This document shows positions 44,149-52,286 of a stretch of 64,000 nt of DNA, piece after piece (within the stretch, counting starts at the first letter, position 1; each line of letters begins with the position of its first letter). The notes beneath the pieces are model-generated. The model did not search any database. It had not been told where the DNA came from and saw only the letters and a program-made list of their open reading frames with translations. The stretch comes from Methylomarinum sp. Ch1-1 (GTDB taxonomy: Bacteria > Pseudomonadota > Gammaproteobacteria > Methylococcales > Methylomonadaceae). The stretch covers positions 2,320,501 to 2,384,500 of the forward strand of contig NZ_CP157743.1 of the NCBI RefSeq assembly GCF_030717995.2, read 5' to 3'. The position numbers and the translations under genes were made by a program.

Positions 44149-47100
44149 CTAAGGTCTTTTTTCGTTTTTAGGATCTATTATTTGCAAACTTAAAAATATA
44201 ATCAAGTAAGAAATTAAGGCGATATTGGGCGCATCGAAACAGCTGTCAACGATACCTATGATGACAAGGCCGGATAGGGACGCCAGTATAACGGGGCTTA
44301 TCTGTCGATGGCCCAATTGCTTATAAAGGTTTAGAAAGGCCGACATAATAAGCCATGTGAAGAGGATGGCGCCCAACCAACCCTGTTCGAAAAGTATTTG
44401 CACCCACAGGTTTTCGCTGCGCCAGGGGATGTGGTCGTCGGCGGTAAAAAACCAATGATCCATATCCTGGGTGAAATCGCCGTTTTTGAGCAGATTGTTT
44501 TTGGAAGGCGAGAGTAAGGCAATGTTTTTAATGTCGATGACGCTGTCTGTTTGTCCATTATGCAGAATTAGCTTGACCGGCCTGACCCGCGTGCCTGCAA
44601 GTAAATTGTCTTTCTTGTTGCCTGCTTCCCTTGTGTTGATGGTTTGCTTGAACTGCCGCCAATTTTGACTATCGCCTGTATTGAATGACAGGCTTTGGCA
44701 GTCAAAAGAATGTTGCACCGCTTTTTCGCAGATATCGATGTTTAGACCGCTGTTGCTGGCGTAGGCTCGATATTCGAATGTTAATGGGTAATCGGTGTAT
44801 GCATCGACATCGATAATTTGTTCCAGATATAACGGAGCGCCGCCCCGGAGTTGTAAATAGGGCTCCGGTTCATCCTGTTTCAGGCTGAATGTGGCGGGCA
44901 TAGGCTGAACGATACTGTTCCAGAAATAACTTCTGGGAAATGTTCCCAGTCCCATGCCCCATAAGGCCGTAGGCCAGTCGGAATCCATCATATTGATGGC
45001 ATTTAGCCAATGTGAGCTGCGGATCTGCGCTTCCTCGTCGGATTGTTGAAAACGATGTTGAATGAAGCGGCCTTGTAATACCGGCGTCGATATCGCAATG
45101 GCCAATATTACCATCGCCGACGCCCATAACCACTTAGGCTGTTGTTGCGATAATAGTCGTTTATAACCGATCAGCAAGCCGATGAAGAGTGCGATGAATT
45201 CAACGCCCAGCGCGAGATAGGCGCCCCGGGAAAAGGTCATTAATAGCGTGTAAAGGCCGCCGCTAAACAAAATCAGGCCGAACAGGGCATGACTCGGCTT
45301 GTTGTTCAGCAATAAGTAGATGAATGGCAGGCCGATTAATAAAAAGGCGTCCAGGTGCGCGCCGCCGGTATGCATGCTGTAGAAGGTGGAAGTGATGCGA
45401 AAATCCGAAGAAAAATCGAACAGTCCGGTAAAGGCGGCGCGTTCGGCGATCGCAAACAAAGAGACGATGGTCAGGCCGCCTAGCAGGCCGTAACCGAAAT
45501 AACGAGTCGCGTTTTTTTGCCGGCTCAGGCTGAACGACAACATAGGAAGTAAAAGCAGCGCCCAATATAGCCCCTTGGCGATTCTTAGGCTATTGTAATG
45601 GCTGTAATAAGTGGAAAATGCGTTAGCGTCCAAAGGTTGTATGGGCAGTAGCCCCTTGATCATGCTTACCGTGTAAAAAATCGCATAGAGAAGCAGCAGG
45701 AGCAAAGCGCCCGATGAATAGTTTTTAAATGGCGAGGCTAATCTGTTTCGCCAGCAACTGATGGCGATGGTCGTCAGCACAAAATAATCGAATTCGGTGA
45801 AAAACAGCCGTCCGGTCCAGGGAGAGAGGTCGGATATCGGTAATAATGCCGGCAGGGCGATTAACCAGGCTTGTGGAAACCGGTAGATTAAAAGGCTGTA
45901 TAGCACAAGAACAATGCACAAGGCGGGCGAATTGCCCGGATAATCGATCAGTTTCCAGGCCAGGGCTGCGAAAATCAGCGCGGCGAGGGTTTTTCCCGCA
46001 ACGGAGGAAGATTGTCTGTCGGTTGACGGCGGTTTTTGATCGGGTTGTTCCGTTTCCGATTCATCGTTGTTGTTTGAGGCGTCAGGATGGGGTTTGTGTT
46101 GTTCCGGTTGTTGCTGATGAAACCATCCATACATGAGGTCGGCCATGGCATAAGTCAAATAGGCCGAGATAAAACTGATCAGCAGGTTGGTCGGGTCCGG
46201 GTGTTTGCCATTGAGAAATAATTTGCTGGTTTCTAGCGCAAACGCCAGGCCGGCTGCATATAAGCCGGCACTAAACTTTTTCGAACCGGCCAGCGTGTAT
46301 CCGCCCGAATTTTTCCATAGCCAGAGCCCCAGGCCTACCGGCATATACATGAACAAAACGCTCAGCAGACTGGTTAAGGCGACGGATTCGCTCGTGTAGT
46401 AGTGATAATAGAAGGGCAGCCAATGAATGTCGGACAGTTTGCCGGTCACATCGTCGCTATATGTGTTTGACCATGACCAGCCGTTTAGGCCGGCCAACAG
46501 CAGAACATAAGGTAGACATGCAATGACGATATATTTGCGCAGGGCGGGATTGATAAAGGTGCGTGACCGGCGGGCGCCGATATTTTTGTAGAGCTTTTCT
46601 CCCAGCCCCATGCCGAGTATGCGTGTCAATACCGAGATTCCCTGGGCGACACCGGAAACCAGAAGCACTTGACTGGCTTCGATGACGGTGCCGAAAATAA
46701 AGCCTATCAGCATGACTGCGGTGAGGCGTTGCGGATGCCATTTGAGGAGTGCGCCGAAGAATATGCCTAGAGGGACGGCCAGAACAATTTCCGATGTCAG
46801 TTTGGCGCTGCAGCGGATCAAGCCACCGCAGCTGGATGAAATAAAGAGACTGTCTTGTCCGCTTGCTAATTTGTCGCCGAGTTCCTGAAACGAAGTGACG
46901 AAGTCGTAAGGAAAGAAACTGACGGCCAGATAGCCTATGACGTATAGCCCGGCGCTGGCCAAGAATGCGCCTTTGCCGCCTGACAAAATATGTTGAAATA
47001 GCTCCAGCAGACGTTTGCCGTGTGTCAAGCCAAGCGCCAGGCCGACTAGGCTGCCGATCGTTTCCGCGATCAAGTCGTTTTGGGAGACGGTGCGCGGGGG

Positions 47101-47433
47101 GAAGAATTGTTGGCAAAATTCGATGGTGACGGCGAGAGCGAGGCTGAGTGTTAAAATGAGTGCGGAAAGCCAAACAATTCGCCAGGAGGATTGGCTTTTG
47201 TGGCGGCAGTAAACCGATAACGAGAAGGTCAGCGGGATGTATAAGACGATGTTGGCAATCCAGTCGGCTCTTGAAGCCGCGCCCAGGCTCAGATAGCGGA
47301 TGTTTTTAAAGGATTGCCAAGCTTGTTCGAAAGGGATGGGGCGGTAATCTAGCGGAACCAGGCTGCCGTAGATGATGAAGAGACTGTAAGTAACGGCGAA
47401 AAATAAAAATTTTCGCATGTTAATCGGTGTCAT
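44149..47433 (-). CDS. Fusion of three VanZ-like modules with an O-antigen-ligase-like domain
   Basis: A 1094-residue polytopic membrane protein. Residues 1-150 form a VanZ domain (LVPLDYRPIPFEQAW, DWIANIVLYIPLTF, IEFCQQFFPPRTVSQNDLI). Two diverged VanZ-like units follow at about 160-300 (SFFPYDFV, SEIVLAVPLGIFFG, IEASQVLLV) and 315-440 (IHWLPFYYHYY, LFMYMPVGLG, LETSKLFLNGKHPDPTN). A hydrophilic linker rich in Q, P, D and S (about 441-485) leads to a Wzy/WaaL-like domain with MTFSRGAYLALGVEFIALF. A roughly 130-residue beta-rich insert (about 845-975, containing LKNGDFTQDMDHWF) resembles a carbohydrate-binding jelly roll. It may polymerise or ligate the polymer. The start is the ATG at 47433; a second is at 47418. 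Confidence 0.85.
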   Translation of the reverse strand: MTPINMRKFLFFAVTYSLFIIYGSLVPLDYRPIPFEQAWQSFKNIRYLSLGAASRADWIANIVLYIPLTFSLSVYCRHKSQSSWRIVWLSALILTLSLALAVTIEFCQQFFPPRTVSQNDLIAETIGSLVGLALGLTHGKRLLELFQHILSGGKGAFLASAGLYVIGYLAVSFFPYDFVTSFQELGDKLASGQDSLFISSSCGGLIRCSAKLTSEIVLAVPLGIFFGALLKWHPQRLTAVMLIGFIFGTVIEASQVLLVSGVAQGISVLTRILGMGLGEKLYKNIGARRSRTFINPALRKYIVIACLPYVLLLAGLNGWSWSNTYSDDVTGKLSDIHWLPFYYHYYTSESVALTSLLSVLFMYMPVGLGLWLWKNSGGYTLAGSKKFSAGLYAAGLAFALETSKLFLNGKHPDPTNLLISFISAYLTYAMADLMYGWFHQQQPEQHKPHPDASNNNDESETEQPDQKPPSTDRQSSSVAGKTLAALIFAALAWKLIDYPGNSPALCIVLVLYSLLIYRFPQAWLIALPALLPISDLSPWTGRLFFTEFDYFVLTTIAISCWRNRLASPFKNYSSGALLLLLLYAIFYTVSMIKGLLPIQPLDANAFSTYYSHYNSLRIAKGLYWALLLLPMLSFSLSRQKNATRYFGYGLLGGLTIVSLFAIAERAAFTGLFDFSSDFRITSTFYSMHTGGAHLDAFLLIGLPFIYLLLNNKPSHALFGLILFSGGLYTLLMTFSRGAYLALGVEFIALFIGLLIGYKRLLSQQQPKWLWASAMVILAIAISTPVLQGRFIQHRFQQSDEEAQIRSSHWLNAINMMDSDWPTALWGMGLGTFPRSYFWNSIVQPMPATFSLKQDEPEPYLQLRGGAPLYLEQIIDVDAYTDYPLTFEYRAYASNSGLNIDICEKAVQHSFDCQSLSFNTGDSQNWRQFKQTINTREAGNKKDNLLAGTRVRPVKLILHNGQTDSVIDIKNIALLSPSKNNLLKNGDFTQDMDHWFFTADDHIPWRSENLWVQILFEQGWLGAILFTWLIMSAFLNLYKQLGHRQISPVILASLSGLVIIGIVDSCFDAPNIALISYLIIFLSLQIIDPKNEKRP

Positions 47434-47689
47434 GTTCGTCTTGGGTAACGTGCTGTTAATATGTCGCTGGTTAGTTTATCCATAACTTTGTATACAGATG
47501 TGATAACAACCCAATATACTCCTGGTCGAGCAAAAAACGTCTAATGATCAAGATGTTCAAGGTGTGTTGGGTTAGGGTGTCGGCGGGTTCGGGCTGCCGG
47601 CAAGTCCTGAGGATAGTTTCTCGGTTTTCCTCGTCTATTGCCGGCTTAGTGTCGCGGCTCATTCATCCTTTTAGTTTTCTCATGAGCGA

Positions 47690-48100
47690 CTAAAAGCCAC
47701 AACCGACGTTAACACCGCTAATAATTGTTGCCGTGACTATTTCGCTTGCGCCTTGGCAAAAGGAGTAACTGTTGCCGCCATTATAGTGTAGGCTGAAGGT
47801 GAAAGGACCAGAGGTATTGGTGCCGTCATCGTAATTATAAGTCACCTGGTCAGCAGCTATACCCCATGAGCCAATTTGTTTTCTTGGGTCAACAGGGTCG
47901 GAAGTATCGCCGGTTTTATAATCCCATAATTGACCTCCGGAATGGTGCTCTTCCTGGGAATCCGAGGTGCAGACCGTGTTGCCGGTGAGAGCATCTATAA
48001 GACTTTGCCCAGTAACACTAGGGGAGCTACAGTTGGCAGCCGCGTAGTTTGTAATAAGGAAGCTTAATACGATCGTAAAAAAATGATTGGTTTTAAACAT
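47690..48100 (-). CDS. Small secreted protein of unknown function
   Basis: A 136-residue protein with a clear signal peptide (FFTIVLSFLITNYAAA, cleavage near residue 22) and a mature part with cysteines at CSS, TVCTSD, SFCQG and GCGF, consistent with disulfide bonds. It includes DQVTYNYDDGTNTSGPFTFS and aromatic/glycine-rich strands, suggesting a small beta domain. I do not recognise the family. It stands alone between the VanZ fusion and a repeat-filled region, so neighbours give no clue. It is oriented away from the protease gene on the right. Confidence 0.7.
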   Translation of the reverse strand: MFKTNHFFTIVLSFLITNYAAANCSSPSVTGQSLIDALTGNTVCTSDSQEEHHSGGQLWDYKTGDTSDPVDPRKQIGSWGIAADQVTYNYDDGTNTSGPFTFSLHYNGGNSYSFCQGASEIVTATIISGVNVGCGF

Positions 48101-48696
48101 GGCAATACCCCCTCCATAAATTAAGAAGTACTATTAGTAAGTCTCGAGTATATGCAATATGGATTGAACATACAATTACAAACTGCTTTCAAAGCAGGGC
48201 TATCTCATTAAATGGATGAGTGGCAAAACAGAAAATTAACTACCGGATGTGAGTAGGGTGTGCTGACGAGAGGAAGCGCACCGGTTTTTGATGCGCTTCA
48301 CGCAGTTCAGCACATCGGAAGGCAAGACGATGCTTTGTTTGCGTAGGAGCGCCGCCCTCCTACGGGCAGACTTTGGCGGAGCCGTGGCGCAAGTAGTCCG
48401 CATGTCGCTATGCGAAATGCAGGTCAACGATGTCCTGAACGGTTTAACCGTGGCTAGAGTAAGTTAAACGTTCGGGGCGGGTTAAATAACCCGCCCCGCC
48501 CAGTAAGTCTCGAGTATATGCAATATGGATTGAACATAGAATTACAAACTGCTTTCAGAGTTTTTAATTGATTTTTTGTGTGTACAGAGAAATTAATATC
48601 AATTCGAAGCTAGAAAACGCAAGAAAATTATGTTTTTGCTCTTTTCGTCTGATGTTTTAAGATGGAGCATATGAGTTAACCGGTAAACTTCCTAAT
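48101..48696. repeat. Divergent intergenic region with a 56-base direct repeat around REP-like sequence
   Basis: The 596 bases between two divergent genes hold a 56-base direct repeat at 48136-48191 and 48502-48557 (one mismatch; it contains AGTAAGTCTCGAGTATATGC). Between the copies lie a GTGTGCTGACGA...CAGCACATC palindrome (48252-48317), a GCGTAGGAGCGCCGCCCTCC block (48341-48450) and the hairpin GGGGCGGGTT/AACCCGCCCC (48474-48497). The promoters of both flanking genes must lie in or beside this material. Confidence 0.8.
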
Positions 48697-49500
48697 ATGA
48701 ATAGAACTTTAAGCTGGGAACGCAATATTTTATGGCTGTTGACGTCGGCCTTAGCGGCGATTTCTCTTCTGATCATGGGAGAAGAGGCTAGCGCCGAGCA
48801 AAGTTTAGTTGCTACACTGGATGATATTAAACCAGGGATCGTCGCCGTCGGCACTTATATGCCTAAACGCTCTCCTAGGGCGCAGTTCAGGGGGACGGGA
48901 TTTGCTATCGGTAATGGCCGCTTGGTGGTGACCAATGCCCATGTTTTGCCGGAGTCACTGCAAGTGGAAAGGCGGGAGCGTATTGCCGTGTTTATCAAGA
49001 AAAACGGCAGAGATTCTCTATACTATGCGAAAGAAGTCGCCGTCGATACGAGTCATGATGTTGCGGTGTTAAAACTTGATAAGGGTTCGTTGACTCCTTT
49101 AAAGTTAAGCGGGAAGGATGTCAGAGAGGGGGAGTTATACGCCTTCACCGGTTATCCGATCGGCATGGTGCTGGGGCTTTATCCGGTCACCCATCGGGGC
49201 ATCATTTCGGCGATCAGCCCGGTCGCGATACCGATGATCAATTCCAGTCAGTTGAACGCAAAAGTCATGAAGAGATTGCGCGCTCCCTATAATGTCTATC
49301 AATTGGATGCGACCGCCTATCCCGGCAATAGCGGCAGTCCCTTGTATCACCTGCAAACCGGGGAGGTCATCGGCATTATCAATAAGGTTTTCGTCAAGGA
49401 GAGCAAGGAAAATGTGTTGTCCAAACCCAGCGGCATCAGTTATGCAATACCGATCGTTCATTTACGCAATCTATTGAAAGACAAAGGATTACTACAATAA
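48697..49500 (+). CDS. Trypsin-like serine protease (S1C-type), exported
   Basis: A 267-residue protein with an N-terminal membrane segment or signal (about 11-27, likely cut near ASAEQ). The chymotrypsin-fold triad is visible: His82 in VVTNAHVLP, Asp121 in TSHDVAVLKLD and Ser214 in YPGNSGSPLYHL. There is no PDZ domain, unlike DegP/DegQ. It lies 11 bases upstream of the initiating sugar transferase and is probably co-transcribed with it, so it may process a component of the exopolysaccharide machinery. Confidence 0.9.
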   Translation: MNRTLSWERNILWLLTSALAAISLLIMGEEASAEQSLVATLDDIKPGIVAVGTYMPKRSPRAQFRGTGFAIGNGRLVVTNAHVLPESLQVERRERIAVFIKKNGRDSLYYAKEVAVDTSHDVAVLKLDKGSLTPLKLSGKDVREGELYAFTGYPIGMVLGLYPVTHRGIISAISPVAIPMINSSQLNAKVMKRLRAPYNVYQLDATAYPGNSGSPLYHLQTGEVIGIINKVFVKESKENVLSKPSGISYAIPIVHLRNLLKDKGLLQ

Positions 49501-49511
49501 CGTAAACCATC

Positions 49512-50900
49512 ATGATAAGAATTTTTCGCCATTACATTTCCGGTGTTTATTTAGGGTTGTTCCTGCTGGAATACGCCCTGTTTTTTCTGTCGATGCGTTA
49601 TGGACATGACTTCCGTTTTATGTACACGGATTCCTGGTATTCCGATGAATATGTCGGCTTATCGAGCATCATCTTTGCGACCGTTTTGTCGTTGTCCAAT
49701 ATCGGCATAGGGCTATACCGGCGCTCCATCAGTTGGAATGACTATAAGCTGTTGTCCCGCGTCGGCATCAGTTTCACGGTCGCGGCCATCGCCTTGATCA
49801 TTGTTTATTATGCGATACCGGCATTTACCATTGCCCGCAGTGTATTGGTTTATGCGCTGGCTTTCAGTTTTGTCGGCATGTTGGCGCTTAGATATTTGTT
49901 TTACCGCTATGTAAAAGTAAACAAATTACAAAAAAAGATATTGGTCATCGGCGCCGGCCAGAAGGCGAAAAAACTGATTAACAGCAATGATCATTATTTG
50001 CATAAGGGTTTCCAGGTCTGTGGCTGCATGGCGTTGGAAGGCGCCGATAAAGCCGTTGATGGGGTCGATATCTTGACGCAGCCCAGCGAATTACTGCCCT
50101 TTGTCCGGGAAACGGGTGTCGATGAAATCGTCGTTGCGATCGACGACAGACGCAGCCGGTTGCCGATGGATGAGTTGCTCGATTGCAAGGTTTATGGGGT
50201 CGATGTGGTTGATTTGCTGACATTTTACGAGCGAGAAAAGGCCATTATCGATCTGGAGAATCTTTACCCTAGCTGGTTCATTTTTTCCGACGGCTTTGCC
50301 GGTGGCGATTTCAGGGCTATGCAGAAACGACTGGTGGATATACTCGCCAGCCTGTTTTTATTGGCGGTCAGTTGGCCTTTCATGCTGGCGGTGGCGATCG
50401 CGATAATGCTGGAAAGCCGTTTTAAGGGGCCGATACTCTATCGCCAGACCAGGGTGGGCGAATTGAATGAGAATTTTGAGGTGATGAAGTTTCGCAGCAT
50501 GCGCACCGACGCGGAAATGAATGGCGCCCGCATGGCCAGCGAGAATGATGATCGCGTCACCAAGGTCGGTGCGGTGATCAGAAAATACCGCCTGGATGAG
50601 TTGCCGCAGATCTGGAATGTGTTGCGCGGCGATATGAGTTTCGTCGGCCCGCGTCCGGAGCGTCCCCAGTTTGTCGATCAGTTTGCCGAAAGCATCCCTT
50701 ATTATCGTAAGAGACACCGGGTCAAACCGGGGATTACCGGTTGGGCGCAATTATGTTATCCCTATGGCGCCAATGAATACGATGCCATTCAGAAATTGCA
50801 ATACGACCTGTATTACGTCAAGAATTACAGCCTATTTTTGGACTTGATCATCATCATTCATACCGTCGAGGTGATCCTATGGGGCAAGGGCGCTCGGTGA
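49512..50900 (+). CDS. Initiating polyprenyl-phosphate sugar phosphotransferase, PEP-CTERM/XrtA-associated (EpsB_2-like)
   Basis: A 462-residue phosphoglycosyltransferase that transfers a sugar-1-phosphate to undecaprenyl phosphate, the first committed step of exopolysaccharide assembly. The N-terminal half has four membrane segments and a Rossmann-like domain (ILVIGAGQKAKKLI). The C-terminal catalytic part contains KGPILYRQTRVGELNENFEV, MKFRSMRTDAEMNG, KYRLDELPQIWNVLRGDMSF and VGPRPERPQF, the bacterial sugar transferase signature. It resembles TIGR03013, linked to exosortase systems. Confidence 0.95.
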   Translation: MIRIFRHYISGVYLGLFLLEYALFFLSMRYGHDFRFMYTDSWYSDEYVGLSSIIFATVLSLSNIGIGLYRRSISWNDYKLLSRVGISFTVAAIALIIVYYAIPAFTIARSVLVYALAFSFVGMLALRYLFYRYVKVNKLQKKILVIGAGQKAKKLINSNDHYLHKGFQVCGCMALEGADKAVDGVDILTQPSELLPFVRETGVDEIVVAIDDRRSRLPMDELLDCKVYGVDVVDLLTFYEREKAIIDLENLYPSWFIFSDGFAGGDFRAMQKRLVDILASLFLLAVSWPFMLAVAIAIMLESRFKGPILYRQTRVGELNENFEVMKFRSMRTDAEMNGARMASENDDRVTKVGAVIRKYRLDELPQIWNVLRGDMSFVGPRPERPQFVDQFAESIPYYRKRHRVKPGITGWAQLCYPYGANEYDAIQKLQYDLYYVKNYSLFLDLIIIIHTVEVILWGKGAR

Positions 50901-51089
50901 TCAGGGTTGTTTTCCCCGTACTTTAGGCCATTCGACGAAGGCGAAGGCCCACAGCATGATGATGTTGACCACCGGAATCAACAGAACGAGGGTCCAAAGT
51001 TTGTTGAGTCCGGCTTTTTCCAGAATAATGCTGCATAGCCATAAGACTAAGAGGGCGAATGCGGCGACCAATAAATAAAAAAATTCCAT
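50901..51089 (-). CDS. Small membrane protein, paralogue of its neighbour
   Basis: A 62-residue protein with two hydrophobic helices (FYLLVAAFALLVLWLCSIIL and LWTLVLLIPVVNIIMLWAFA) and a short cytoplasmic tail. It stops just after the stop of the sugar transferase on the other strand, so the two genes converge. It matches the 63-residue product encoded 11 bases upstream in layout and in the GLN...W and F(V/T)xWP positions. Function unknown. Confidence 0.72.
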   Translation of the reverse strand: MEFFYLLVAAFALLVLWLCSIILEKAGLNKLWTLVLLIPVVNIIMLWAFAFVEWPKVRGKQP

Positions 51090-51100
51090 AATTCGTCACC

Positions 51101-51292
51101 TCAATCGAGTTTCTGGTTGGGCCAGGGCGTGAAGGCAAGTTGCAGGCAGATTAGCAATAAACCGATGCCGGGTAGGAAGACCAGGCCAGCCCACCAGGGG
51201 TTCAGACCGGCGCGGTTATAGATTACGATCGCAGGAACCACAATCATCAGTCCCACAATGACTATGCGCAGCATTTCGGTGAAGAGAAACAT
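51101..51292 (-). CDS. Small membrane protein, tandem paralogue
   Basis: A 63-residue protein from the ATG at 51292 with two helices (EMLRIVIVGLMIVVPAIVIY and WWAGLVFLPGIGLLLICLQL). The frame stays open for another 830 bases upstream through repeat DNA, but that part is low-complexity and not coding. GLN-x-x-W and the TPWP ending align with the neighbouring 62-residue protein. The pair probably arose by tandem duplication. Confidence 0.68.
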   Translation of the reverse strand: MFLFTEMLRIVIVGLMIVVPAIVIYNRAGLNPWWAGLVFLPGIGLLLICLQLAFTPWPNQKLD

Positions 51293-51386
51293 ATCGAGTC
51301 CCGTTTTTTTTGTTTGCTGGATACAGCAAATAGTAATCGTTGCAAACGATAAGGGCAATGTTTTTAGATGAAATGCGGCAGTAGTT

Positions 51387-51521
51387 CGTAGGGTAGTTTC
51401 GCGTAGGGTGGCTTCGCGTAGGGTGGCTTCGCGTAGGGTGGCTTCGCGTAGGGCGGCTTCGCGTAGGGCGGCTTCGCGTAGGGCGGCTTCGCGTAGGGCG
51501 GCTTCGCGTAGGGTGGCTTCG
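51387..51521. repeat. Nine tandem 15-base units (CGTAGGGTGGCTTCG)
   Basis: Perfectly phased 15-base units differ only at one or two positions (GGGTAG, GGGTGG, GGGCGG variants). A period of 15 keeps one frame open on each strand, which produces the spurious LREA-type protein repeats. The unit is half of the palindromic REP motif scattered elsewhere in the window, so the array is a local amplification of one REP arm. Confidence 0.9.
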
Positions 51522-52033
51522 CGAAGCAAGCCACCAAAACACGCCACCGGGGCGAAAATTGACCATTGTGCATATCCAGGCGGATTGCCTGACGGCGAAT
51601 CCACCCTACGGTGGGTCCCCGACGGTTGCGATGCGTAGGGCGGCTTCGCGAAGCAAGCCACCAAACCACCAAAACCCGCGCCGGGGCCAAAAATGGTCGT
51701 TGTGCGGTATCCAGGCGGATTGCCTGACGGCGAATCCACCCTACGGTGGGTCCCCCACGGTTGCGATGCGTAGGGTGGCTTCGCGAAGCAAGCCACCAAA
51801 CCACCAAACCCCGCGCAGGGGGCGAAATTGACCGTTGTGCGATGTTGACCCTCGTTCCCACGCGCCTGCGTGGGAATGCATACCGGGCTTAATGTGGCAA
51901 AGTATGGGTTCCCACGGAGGACCGTGGGAACCAGGAAAATTGGCCGTTGTGCGATGTTTTCGGTGCATAAAATGCACCCTACGCCGGCGGTATTCGGTCG
52001 CGATGCGTTTGGTTGGCGTTCCCACGGAGAACC

Positions 52034-52184
52034 GCTCATCGTTATACACATCTTTATGTTATCCATGTCATTCCGGCAGGGATTGCCGGAATCCAGGCTA
52101 CATGGATGTATTTGGGCTGTCATCCTTGACCCTGGATACCCGCATCCCAGCGGGTATGACGAGACTTATGTATAACGATGAGCG
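52034..52184. repeat. MITE-like element with 16-base perfect terminal inverted repeats
   Basis: CGCTCATCGTTATACA at 52034-52049 is mirrored exactly at 52169-52184. The 151-base element also contains CATTCCGGCAGGGATTGCCG and GGATACCCGCATCCCAGCGG hairpins. It lies between the two members of the 74-base repeat pair. Its ends resemble those of the palindromic element at 10966-11103 (CGTTATACACA). Confidence 0.85.
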
Positions 52185-52286
52185 CTCCTGCGTGGGAATG
52201 CATACCGGGCTTAAGGTGGCAAAGTATGGGTTCCCACGGAGGACCGTGGGAACCAGGAAACCCTGAAAGATACTGAATAGTTACGG

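Larger units (their letters stand above)
51293..52286. repeat. REP-like cluster with tandem array and nested MITE
   Basis: Nearly 1 kb without a gene. It holds: nine 15-base tandem units of the form CGTAGGGTGGCTTCG (51387-51521); two copies of a block with AAGCAAGCCACCAAA, AGGCGGATTGCCTGACGGCG and ATCCACCCTACGGTGGG (51525-51640 and 51650-51760); a third partial block to about 51840; and a 74-base direct repeat (51865-51938 and 52187-52260, one mismatch) built on CGTGGGAATGCATACCGGGC and a hairpin TTCCCACGGAGGACCGTGGGAA. A MITE-like element (52034-52184) lies between the two copies. Confidence 0.85.

Noticed and set aside
46457-47173. 238-codon frame on the - strand
   Set aside because: It is an alternative frame inside the VanZ/ligase fusion, arginine- and histidine-rich as expected for an out-of-frame translation.
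47471-47662. 63-codon frame on the - strand upstream of the VanZ fusion
   Set aside because: Charged composition without a recognisable domain and no clear ribosome site; not enough to call a gene.
51387-51521. Possible CRISPR array
   Set aside because: The 15-base units are head-to-tail without spacers, and no cas genes are in the window.
51293-52123. Long upstream extension of the 63-residue membrane protein frame, with LREA repeats (340 residues in total)
   Set aside because: The extension is translated tandem and REP-like DNA on the - strand; the real protein begins at the ATG at 51292.
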